Source of the DNA: Saprospiraceae bacterium
GTDB lineage: Bacteria; Bacteroidota; Bacteroidia; Chitinophagales; Saprospiraceae
Assembly (NCBI GenBank): GCA_020849825.1
Contig: JADZFP010000626.1
Span: forward strand, 1-10,582
Length of the DNA stretch: 10,582 nucleotides
Direction: 5' to 3'
Of the stretch, positions 1 to 6,297 are shown piece after piece. The position numbers and the translations under genes were made by a program. The notes under the pieces are model-generated. The model was not told the DNA's origin. It did no database searches and was given only the letters and a program-made list of their open reading frames with translations. Position 1 is the first letter of the stretch; each line of letters begins with the position of its first letter.

Positions 1-203
1 GCGATGTGCCAGATGATTACTATTTTATGGATACTACGGCCCTCAACGATTACCTCATCATCGATACCTGGGACACGATCAACAAACAGATTGAAGGTCG
101 GTTCCGGGCTTCCTATAACATTAGGCAACCGCAAAGCAACCCGGACAACCCGGAAAAGGTGAAATTCTGGAAAGGGACGTTCAAGTTGCCCTTGAGGGAT
201 TAG
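1..203 (+). CDS. C-terminal end of an unidentified small protein (5' truncated)
   Basis: The reading frame is open from the left edge (first complete codon at position 3) to a TAG stop at 201-203, giving about 66 residues, so the gene begins outside the window. A GTG at 6-8 could be read as a start, but the frame continues upstream and nothing there looks like a start region. The visible part alternates hydrophobic and polar residues (LIIDTWD, IEGRFRASY, VKFWKGTFKLPL), which suggests a beta-sheet protein. The pattern 'IEGxFxASY ... KGTFKL' resembles the last strands of small secreted Bacteroidota lipoproteins of the DUF6252 kind, but that is recall of a pattern, not a demonstrated match. It converges on the minus-strand surface protein gene, with a palindromic element between the two. 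That it is a real coding end is fairly sure; its function is unknown. Confidence 0.6.
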   Translation, partial: DVPDDYYFMDTTALNDYLIIDTWDTINKQIEGRFRASYNIRQPQSNPDNPEKVKFWKGTFKLPLRD

Positions 204-212
204 AAAAGAAAA

Positions 213-296
213 GATTCCAGCGGATATAAGCGCAGATTTTTTTCGCAGATTGCCAGCGTATTCTGCGAAGAAATCTGCGTCCATCCGCTGGAAATC
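213..296. repeat. Palindromic intergenic element 1 (CGCAGATT type)
   Basis: An imperfect long inverted repeat fills the gap between two convergent genes. Three perfectly paired blocks are visible: TCCAGCGGAT (216-225) with 283-292, CGCAGATTT (231-239) with 271-279, and TTCGCAGA (242-249) with 262-269, around a 12-nt loop. Small mismatches and bulges separate the blocks. Its core and its right arm are shared with a second element at 7939-8032, so it is probably a dispersed REP-like repeat rather than a gene-specific hairpin. Lying between two 3' ends, it could also act as a bidirectional transcription barrier. That role is inference; there is a T run at 237-243, but it is inside the left arm and not after the stem. 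Confidence 0.75.
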
Positions 297-302
297 CATC
301 CC

Positions 303-3182
303 TCAATCCGCCCAAATCAACCGGCTCACGGCCAGCAGGCCTTTTTCATCGCGTATTTCCAAAAAGTACAAACCCGAGGGCAGCCCGTTGCGGGGTATCT
401 CCGTCGTCTGTTCCCCGATCGTCTGTACGCCGACCAGGCGGCCCGTCGCATCGCGCACCACGAGCGTCAGGCCGGGCGGCAGCGGCTGGTCGGCCGAGAG
501 GCGGGTGCTTTGGTTGGCCGGGTTGGGTTCGAGGCGGATGCGAGGCAATGTGTTGGGTTGCGGGGAGGCGGAAAGCGGTATAAAGTTGTGCCCGACGGTG
601 TGGAAAACCGTGTTGGTGATGACCGGTTCATTAAAATCGAAATAGATGCCGGCCCGGTTTTCAATCACGCTGCCCAGCGGCACGTCGGTTTTTTGATTGA
701 TCCAAAACTGGACAAAACCGTGCGAGGCCGCTTCGTTGACGTTGGAATCGGGCAGCAGAATATCGTCGAAGACGAAGCGGACGATGCCCGGCCCGGTAAG
801 CGACCAGGTGTACGGATGACTGGCAGCGCCGGGGCGGATACTGCCCGGATCGAGCCAAGCCGAAAGCGTATCGCGGATGACCACCGTGAAGGCCGTGTCG
901 GTGCCCGTGTTCTGGAACCGGATCAGGTATTCGATGGGTTCGTTTTGTTTGATCAGGTGTTCGTCGCCAAAGCCGGTCGGGAAGGCCTGTTTGTCGTTGG
1001 GATCAAATGATCCTATGACGACGTTGCAGGCGACATCCTGATAGGGATCGCCGCTGAAATTGGAGAAAAGATTGACCATGCCGATACTGAATAACCCCGG
1101 TACCACCGTGCAGCCTTCCACGGCGACCGAAGCGGTCGGATAAGCGAAGGGGAAACCCGGTTCCTGCTGCGCGATCAGTCGCCAGGTGCTGCCGTCGGCC
1201 GGAACTGTATAGAATTCGGAATCTCCGGCGGGCAAACTGAACGTACCCTGTATCGTTATCACGTGGTCGTCGACAATGATAAAGTCGAGTTGTTGCGAGG
1301 GCGCGTCGCCCTGGTTTTGCAGGATTAGTTTTACGGAATCGCCTTCGCATTCGGCCGAGGTGACAATGTAGGCGCCCGACCAGCCGGGTACGTCGTCGTC
1401 GCCGCAAATGGAATCGGGACTGACATGCACTTCGCTGCAAAGCGTTTGCCCCAGCTCGGCATCGCAATCCACCGTAACGTTCAGGCTGATTTCGTCGCAG
1501 AAACCTGGCGGCACCGAGCCCAGGTCGATCAGGATGGTGTCGCCGTTCAGGGTGTAGGGCGCCGACACGGAGCCGAGCAGGAGCAAAGGATCGAGCAGGA
1601 TCGATAATTGGGCCATGTCGGCGGTCTGGTTGCCGCTGTTGCAATACTGGACCGTGTAAGTCGCCTGCATGCAGCGACGAAGCAAACCGACCTGCATGTC
1701 GGCACTCATGATCGGACAATCGTACAGGGCTTGTACGGGCAGGTCGAGGGTATCGGTCAGCGGGTCGGTCGAATTGAAACTGACCGAAAGCGGGCCGTTG
1801 CAGACGTTCCAGAGATAGTTGGGCGGGATCACTTCCACAAGGTAAGTGCCGTTGTCGAGGTCGGAAATGGTGTAATGCCCATTGGCGTCGGTGGCCGCGT
1901 AGTAGTTGATGTTATTGCCCGTGGCGCGCACGACCCAGCCTTCAAAGGGCGGATCGAAGTCGTCGACCGCGCAGTTGAACGTCGAATCACGGGCTACCCG
2001 GCCATCGAGCACATGGGGAAAAACAGCGCCGTCGGCGCCGAATTTGATAAAAAACAGGTCTTCCTGGACATTGGCGTAACCCAGCAACAGCAGGCTCCCG
2101 TCCGGTTCTTCGCGCCCGTCGCTCAAACCCACGACGCCGTCGGAGTCGAGAAAATTGAGCGTTTTTTGCCACTGCACCGCGCCGTTGGCGCCGACTTTCA
2201 CCAGGCGTTTTTCCGTGCTGACCAGAATATGCCCTTCCAGCAACAGCACGCAGCCGCCATCGGCTGTTGGGATCACCACCCGCGCTTCGGGGCGGTACCC
2301 CGGGGCATTCAGCGCCTGGGAAATATTGGTTTTTTTCAACAGTGTGCCGCCGGGACTGATGCGCAACAGAAAAAGACTGTCGGTAAGCCCGGTTTGATTG
2401 GCCGTCCGCACCGGCAGGAAACTTTCCTGGGCCTGGTTGATCGCAAAATTCCGCAGGGTGTAGATCTGGCTCGGAGCGGCGTTGAGCGAAGAGTATGTCC
2501 ATTGAAGCGCCCCCGTATTGCTGAATTTATGCAGGTAGTGTATATCGTCGTAATTAAAGCCGGCTTTTGAACTTTCCACGATACAACCTCCATCGGCCGT
2601 CGGTACCAGATTGTTAGCGGAGTTGTTGTTCAGCGTGGGGTATGGGTGCGTGCTTTGCCAAAGCAGGTTGCCGTCGGGACTGATTTTGCTTACAAAGCCT
2701 GCGTAGCTGTTGACGCCTGTCGTTGTGTAGCCCCGCACAAACACGGCCCCGTCGAGCCCCGGCTCGATATTGAGCACCTCTACACTGATCGCGCCGGGGA
2801 AGTTCAGGTCGAGCGTATTGCCATCGGCGAGTCTGACGATTACCGTATTGCCGGCAAGTTGGGTCCAGAGTACGCCGTTTTCCAGCAGATGGATGGGGAA
2901 TACCCCGAGCGGAATGGCTTCCGTTTCGATGTCGATCAGTGCGCCCTGCGCGTCAGTATTGTACCAGAGCAGACTGATCTCGTTGCCAAAGTCGGGGAAT
3001 GAACTGGCAGCCAGCCGGTAGTTGCCGTTGGCTTGCGGGTAGATCGTTTGGGGGCCGCCCTGAAACCAGGTGCTGAACGGGTAGTTGTGATAAAAGCCCT
3101 GTGCATGTATATCGGCAGAAAAACAGGCCAGCAGGATTATCAGGCACAGTGCTCGCCGGACTTGAAAAGGAGTGGTGTTCAT
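303..3182 (-). CDS. Large secreted surface protein with T9SS type A C-terminal sorting domain
   Basis: The chosen start at 3182 gives 959 residues. It places a clean signal peptide at the N-terminus (MNTTPF, basic RR, hydrophobic LCLIILLACF, cleavage near HAQ at about residue 28). The frame is open to an ATG at 3239, but that would add 19 polar residues before the signal and is less likely. Residues about 29-390 hold repeated units of the type 'SPDGNLLWQ...PTADGGCIV', as in propeller-like or reporter-repeat surface proteins. At about 391-470 there is a carboxypeptidase-regulatory/Cna-B-like beta-sandwich (GHYTISDLDNGTYLVEV). Cys-containing beta domains follow. At about 726-870 lies a DPNDK...IRFQNTGTDTA...GIYFDFNEP domain, which I take to be the DUF11-related/DUF7619 type. 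The end (about 886-959) is a typical T9SS type A tail beginning PNPANQ, with SGLYFLEIRD near the end. The protein should be exported by Sec, then displayed or released by T9SS. Its ligand or role is unknown. It stands alone on its strand and is divergent from the gene at 3368. Confidence 0.9.
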   Translation of the reverse strand: MNTTPFQVRRALCLIILLACFSADIHAQGFYHNYPFSTWFQGGPQTIYPQANGNYRLAASSFPDFGNEISLLWYNTDAQGALIDIETEAIPLGVFPIHLLENGVLWTQLAGNTVIVRLADGNTLDLNFPGAISVEVLNIEPGLDGAVFVRGYTTTGVNSYAGFVSKISPDGNLLWQSTHPYPTLNNNSANNLVPTADGGCIVESSKAGFNYDDIHYLHKFSNTGALQWTYSSLNAAPSQIYTLRNFAINQAQESFLPVRTANQTGLTDSLFLLRISPGGTLLKKTNISQALNAPGYRPEARVVIPTADGGCVLLLEGHILVSTEKRLVKVGANGAVQWQKTLNFLDSDGVVGLSDGREEPDGSLLLLGYANVQEDLFFIKFGADGAVFPHVLDGRVARDSTFNCAVDDFDPPFEGWVVRATGNNINYYAATDANGHYTISDLDNGTYLVEVIPPNYLWNVCNGPLSVSFNSTDPLTDTLDLPVQALYDCPIMSADMQVGLLRRCMQATYTVQYCNSGNQTADMAQLSILLDPLLLLGSVSAPYTLNGDTILIDLGSVPPGFCDEISLNVTVDCDAELGQTLCSEVHVSPDSICGDDDVPGWSGAYIVTSAECEGDSVKLILQNQGDAPSQQLDFIIVDDHVITIQGTFSLPAGDSEFYTVPADGSTWRLIAQQEPGFPFAYPTASVAVEGCTVVPGLFSIGMVNLFSNFSGDPYQDVACNVVIGSFDPNDKQAFPTGFGDEHLIKQNEPIEYLIRFQNTGTDTAFTVVIRDTLSAWLDPGSIRPGAASHPYTWSLTGPGIVRFVFDDILLPDSNVNEAASHGFVQFWINQKTDVPLGSVIENRAGIYFDFNEPVITNTVFHTVGHNFIPLSASPQPNTLPRIRLEPNPANQSTRLSADQPLPPGLTLVVRDATGRLVGVQTIGEQTTEIPRNGLPSGLYFLEIRDEKGLLAVSRLIWAD

Positions 3183-3229
3183 GGTCGCTTTCTTTTTTTG
3201 ACAAAAATGCAGGTAGCGGCATGGTTGTT

Positions 3230-3241
3230 TTTTGTACAAAA
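3230..3241. promoter_or_regulatory. 12-bp perfect palindrome upstream of the T9SS gene
   Basis: TTTTGTACAAAA is an exact palindrome lying 48-59 nt upstream of the chosen minus-strand start at 3182. It also overlaps the alternative upstream ATG at 3239. It could be an operator half-site pair, but short AT-rich palindromes occur by chance, so this is only a candidate. Confidence 0.2.
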
Positions 3242-3311
3242 TTTCATTTCAATCAAAAAAATAAAAAGCGGATTTTATTTAAAAATGATTTTATAAACAG
3301 GTTTTTTGTGT

Positions 3312-3327
3312 AAATTAACGTTAATTT
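3312..3327. promoter_or_regulatory. 16-bp perfect palindrome, candidate operator
   Basis: AAATTAACGTTAATTT reads identically on both strands and lies 41-56 nt upstream of the ATG at 3368. Its right half merges into TTAATTTG, the closest match to a Bacteroidota -7 box in this gap. A dimeric regulator bound here would cover the likely promoter of the plus-strand gene. No regulator gene in the window can be tied to it. Confidence 0.35.
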
Positions 3328-3367
3328 GGGGTAAAAAATAAAAACAAAATACGCCTTTGATCAAAAA

Positions 3368-4765
3368 ATGAAAAGCACCCTTGCAGCCCAGTTATTTGCC
3401 GTTTTGACCGATAAAGAACGGGCCCGCCTCGGGAAATTTCTCCGTTCGCCCTATTTCAACCGCCGCGGCGATATCATCGACTTGTACGAATGGCTCAAAA
3501 CGCAACCCTGCCCGCTTCCGGAATCAGCGACGCGGGAGGAGGTTTGGGCGAAAATTTATCCCGGTCAGCCTTTCGACCGCCGGCAGTTCAATTACCTGGT
3601 CAATTTTCTGGCCGAACGAATCGAGCAGTTTTGGGCCGAGGAAGAATTGCAGGCCGACCGGTTTCAGCAACGGCTGTTGCGTTGCCGGGCTTTCCGCCAG
3701 CGCGGACTGGTCGCGCATTTCGACACCAATGCCCGCGAACTGGCGCGCGACCATGCCGCTTCGCCCCTGCGCAACGCGGGCTGGTGGCTCTTCGAATACC
3801 AGTTGCAAAATGAAATGTTTGCCCGCCTGACGATGGAACGCCGCAGCGGCCCGACCAATCTGGGCGCCGCAACCGAAGCGCTGGCCCATTTTTTCCTGCT
3901 CGAAAACCTGCGCTGGTCGGCAACCGCCCGTTCGTTCCAATCGCTGGCCCGCGAGGCGCAGCCGCCCGTGCCGTTGTCGGCCGAAGCGCTGAATGCCGCT
4001 GCCGACAGTCAGCACCCCGCCCTGGCCCTCACCCATGCCGCGCTGGCCGCACAGGCCGACCCCGACAACGAGATCCAATACCGGCGGCTGAAAAACCTGC
4101 TGCACGAACACGTCGGCCTTTTTCCGCCTGCCGAGGGCCGCGACCTGTACATGACGGCCATCAATTTCGCCATTCGCCGCCACAACCGGGGAGAGCGTAC
4201 CTATACCCGCGAAGCATTCGAACTGTACCGCGAAGCCCTCGACTCGGGCTTGCTCACCGACAACGGCCTGTTGCCTAAATACACCTACATCAACCTGCTC
4301 AACCTGGCTCAGCTGACCGGCGAACACAGCTGGGCCCGCGACTTCCTCGAACGCGGTCGCGCCCTGCTGCCGCCCGGCGAACGCGACAACACCTGGCGCT
4401 ATGCCCAGGCGGGTTTTCATTTTCGCCGCTCGGAATACGAGCCCGTGCTCGAACTGCTGCGCGCAGTTGATTTCTCCGAAATTTTCATCCAGCTGGATGC
4501 CCGGAAACTGCTGAGTCGCAGTTATTACGAACTGGGCGAGTGGCAGGCACTGGCCAGTTTGCTGGACAGTTTCAAGGCCTATCTGCGGCGTCAGAAAGAG
4601 TTGGGGTATCACCGCGACAGCTACCTCAATTTTGCGCGTTTCACCAACCGGTTGATGAAAGTGGCAGGTCAGAAAAAAGCGCAGCGCCGCCAACTGGCCG
4701 TCCGGATTCAGGCTGCCGGTTCGGTGGCCGAGCGGGAATGGTTGCTGGAAAAACTGAAAATTTAG
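3368..4765 (+). CDS. Conserved helical protein of unknown function (LGKFLRSPYFN family)
   Basis: The product has 465 residues, with no signal peptide and no transmembrane segment, so it is probably cytoplasmic. It appears to be alpha-helical throughout and rich in Arg, Leu, Ala and Glu. Residues 21-31 read LGKFLRSPYFN. I recognise this as the hallmark of a family widespread in Saprospiria-type Bacteroidota and usually annotated hypothetical. After it come FDRRQFNYLVNFLAERIEQF (about 69-88), several helical pairs, and a TPR-like C-terminal half with segments such as LLSRSYYELGEWQAL. No catalytic motif or metal-binding cluster is visible. The ATG at 3368 follows an A-rich leader (TCAAAAA) and gives the conserved N-terminus directly. 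The stop TAG overlaps the stop of the convergent TPR/anti-sigma-like gene by 4 nt. Function is unknown; a scaffold or protein-interaction role is the natural guess from the helical repeats. Confidence 0.85.
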   Translation: MKSTLAAQLFAVLTDKERARLGKFLRSPYFNRRGDIIDLYEWLKTQPCPLPESATREEVWAKIYPGQPFDRRQFNYLVNFLAERIEQFWAEEELQADRFQQRLLRCRAFRQRGLVAHFDTNARELARDHAASPLRNAGWWLFEYQLQNEMFARLTMERRSGPTNLGAATEALAHFFLLENLRWSATARSFQSLAREAQPPVPLSAEALNAAADSQHPALALTHAALAAQADPDNEIQYRRLKNLLHEHVGLFPPAEGRDLYMTAINFAIRRHNRGERTYTREAFELYREALDSGLLTDNGLLPKYTYINLLNLAQLTGEHSWARDFLERGRALLPPGERDNTWRYAQAGFHFRRSEYEPVLELLRAVDFSEIFIQLDARKLLSRSYYELGEWQALASLLDSFKAYLRRQKELGYHRDSYLNFARFTNRLMKVAGQKKAQRRQLAVRIQAAGSVAEREWLLEKLKI

Positions 4766-5520
4766 CGCAGTTTGGCCAATAGTTGCTGCGCCTGTTCATA
4801 ATGCGCGTCGTCGGGTGGAATGCCACTGAGCAATTCCTGGCAGCGGGAGCGGTCTTTTTCTTTCAGGTAGCTCAGCGCCAGTTGCCAGCGGGCATCGCTG
4901 GCCCAGGCATTGGGTGCGGCGCTGATTTGTTCGAGTTGTGCGCGCCCGTCGGCAGTGCGCCCTGTTTCGATCAGGCAGAGTGCGAGAAAGAAGCGGGCTT
5001 CGAGGTCGTCGGGATAGGCAGCGGCTTGTTGTTCGAGTACGGGAAGTGCGTCCTGATACCGCCCCTGGTTGAATGCCGCGGTGGCATTGGCGAGTTCGGC
5101 CTGGTCGGGGCCGCCGCCTCGGGTCACGAAGCCGGCTTTCGGATAGGTTTTGTATTGCGCGTAAAGGCGGGCGTCGGTATTTCCGGCGGGCCAACCCAGC
5201 CAGATGAGCAGTCCCGCGATGGCTGCCGCGGCTGCCAGCGCCGGCCAGCGCCGCACGATCCAGGGGCGATTGGTTTGCGTTGCGGCGGGTTCGCTCGCGC
5301 CGAAATGTTGCGCGCCTACCTGTCGCAGCGTAGCATGCAGGGCTGTGTCGGCGGCCTCGCCGGCCCATTGCCGGGAGAGCCGTTCTCGGGCTTCCCTGAC
5401 GACTTCCAGTGCCGCGGCCAGCTCGGCGTCGGCGGCCAGTTCGGCCTCGAAAGCCGCGCGATCGGCGGGGGAGAGGGTGTCGTCGAGGTAATCTTCTATT
5501 CGGTTGTACAGTTCTTCCAT
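4762..5520 (-). CDS. Membrane-anchored TPR protein, probable anti-sigma factor
   Basis: The product has 252 residues. The N-terminus (EDYLDDTLSPADRAAFEAEL, about 9-28, then a helix to about 50) matches the helical N-terminal domain common in Bacteroidota anti-sigma-like proteins. It lacks the Cys/His residues of zinc-binding anti-sigma domains. A single transmembrane helix lies at about 92-110 (ALAAAAAIAGLLIWLGW) after a basic RRW. The part beyond it, likely periplasmic, carries about three TPR-like helical pairs between 143 and 250 (AAFNQGRYQDALPVLEQ, DLEARFFLALCLIETG, ARWQLALSYLKEKD). It lies 12 nt downstream of the ECF sigma gene on the same strand, so the two almost certainly form an operon. 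The inferred job is to hold the sigma factor at the inner membrane and release it on a periplasmic or protein-protein signal. It could instead be a TPR scaffold with an unrelated role. Confidence 0.8.
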   Translation of the reverse strand: MEELYNRIEDYLDDTLSPADRAAFEAELAADAELAAALEVVREARERLSRQWAGEAADTALHATLRQVGAQHFGASEPAATQTNRPWIVRRWPALAAAAAIAGLLIWLGWPAGNTDARLYAQYKTYPKAGFVTRGGGPDQAELANATAAFNQGRYQDALPVLEQQAAAYPDDLEARFFLALCLIETGRTADGRAQLEQISAAPNAWASDARWQLALSYLKEKDRSRCQELLSGIPPDDAHYEQAQQLLAKLR

Positions 5521-5532
5521 GCGAAAATCCGG

Positions 5533-6102
5533 TTAGCGCAGGCTGGCAAATTCCGGGGCGGCACGCACCCATTCCATAAGTTGGGCGATGCACTCGGATT
5601 TCCGCTTGCGGGCGTAATTGTAGCTCACACCCAGTTGGGCGCTCACTTGTTCCATCGAGGTGTTTGGGGTCCAGGCCAGCTGGATGATCTGACGACAACC
5701 GGCGGAGAGTTTGTCAAAAAAACGGCGGAACAGCTTGTCCCTGGCTTCTTCGCGGAGCGTGGCGTCGGCCAGCGCGCCGGCATCTTCATTGTCCGTAAAT
5801 CCACTCGACTCGGCGATTGTTACCGCTGCCCGCTGGCGGCGCTTCAATTCGTTGAGCCAGCGGCCCCGGCACACCATAAACAGGTAGGCTTCGAAAGGGC
5901 AGGTGAGTTGAAAGCCGGGTCGCCGGGCCTGTCGGGTAATCACCAGCAGGGATTCCTGAAACACGTCGCGGGCGTCGTCGGTATTGCCGCTGTTGGCGCG
6001 CACGAAACGCTCGATACCGGCAGAAAACCGGGCATAGATCGCCGAGATGCCGGTATGGTGGTTGTCCAGCAGACTTTGAATGTAATGGAAGTCAGGGTGC
6101 AT
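5533..6102 (-). CDS. ECF-type RNA polymerase sigma factor
   Basis: The product has 189 residues, a normal length for an ECF (group 4 sigma-70) factor. Region 2 is visible at about 20-90: helix AIYARFSAGIERFVRANSG, then DDARDVFQESLLVI (42-55; core-polymerase contact and -10 region), then AYLFMVCRGRWLNELKRRQR (72-91; the -10 recognition helix with its basic tail). A linker of about 40 residues leads to region 4 (about 132-180), with LSAGCRQIIQLAW and the helix-turn-helix SMEQVSAQLGVSYNYARKRK (149-168), which should contact the -35/-33 element. No extra C-terminal domain is present. The ATG at 6102 gives the expected N-terminus. The next gene on this strand, 12 nt away, is the membrane TPR/anti-sigma-like gene. 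The sigma gene is divergent from the S74 fibre gene at 6298. The regulon is unknown, and autoregulation through the 6103-6297 region is plausible but not shown. Confidence 0.93.
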   Translation of the reverse strand: MHPDFHYIQSLLDNHHTGISAIYARFSAGIERFVRANSGNTDDARDVFQESLLVITRQARRPGFQLTCPFEAYLFMVCRGRWLNELKRRQRAAVTIAESSGFTDNEDAGALADATLREEARDKLFRRFFDKLSAGCRQIIQLAWTPNTSMEQVSAQLGVSYNYARKRKSECIAQLMEWVRAAPEFASLR

Positions 6103-6297
6103 GAAAAGTATGGTCTGAACGCTTGCGGCGAAGGTAATCGGGCCTTTGGAAAATTTTTTTTGTAAAAATACAGGACAGGGGGTAACAAGCCTGGCGAAGG
6201 GGTGATTTGGGTGAAAAAGCGCTTTTTTTCAACAGCGGTCCCCGAAAAGCTGCGATAGAGTAGGGAACCCAAATTTCATTCAAAAAATCATATTACC
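6103..6297. promoter_or_regulatory. Divergent control region between sigma factor and fibre protein
   Basis: This 195-bp gap separates the divergent starts at 6102 (minus) and 6298 (plus) and must hold both promoters unless transcription reads in from elsewhere. On the minus strand, TATTTTTA at 6170-6163 differs from the TAnnTTTG -7 consensus only at the last base, but no convincing -33 partner follows. On the plus side I find no good consensus match. A perfect 14-bp palindrome lies at 6214-6227. The leader of the plus gene is A-rich and lacks a Shine-Dalgarno sequence. Confidence 0.45.
6214..6227. promoter_or_regulatory. 14-bp perfect palindrome in the sigma/fibre gap
   Basis: AAAAAGCGCTTTTT is an exact palindrome roughly midway between the two divergent starts. 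With the extra T residues on the right (to 6229) it could instead act as a small intrinsic-terminator-like hairpin, but the stem of 7 bp with no loop makes an operator at least as likely. The role is unproven. Confidence 0.3.

Larger units (their letters stand above)
3183..3367. promoter_or_regulatory. AT-rich divergent promoter region
   Basis: This 185-bp gap separates the divergent starts of the T9SS protein (3182, minus) and the helical protein (3368, plus). It is far more AT-rich than the flanking genes, as expected of a promoter region. It contains two perfect palindromes, at 3230-3241 and 3312-3327. TTAATTTG at 3321-3328 differs by one base from the Bacteroidota -7 consensus TAnnTTTG and would give a leader of about 30 nt for the plus gene. 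I find no well-spaced TTTG -33 partner, so the exact promoters are not assigned. Neither start has a Shine-Dalgarno sequence; both have A-rich leaders, as is usual in the phylum. Confidence 0.5.

Noticed and set aside
1608..2570. Plus-strand open frame (320 codons) inside the large T9SS gene
   Set aside because: It is antisense to a continuous 959-residue protein with recognisable domains. Its translation has no recognisable features.
3524..4693. Long minus-strand open frame (389 codons) inside the helical-protein gene
   Set aside because: It is fully antisense to the 3368 gene, which carries the recognised conserved N-terminal motif. The antisense translation shows no domain and no plausible start region.
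4783..6165. Long plus-strand open frame (460 codons) across the sigma and anti-sigma genes
   Set aside because: It lies antisense to two genes with clear family features. Its translation is Gly-rich with no recognisable domain, and it crosses the short gap between the two real genes. GC-rich DNA often leaves such shadow frames open.
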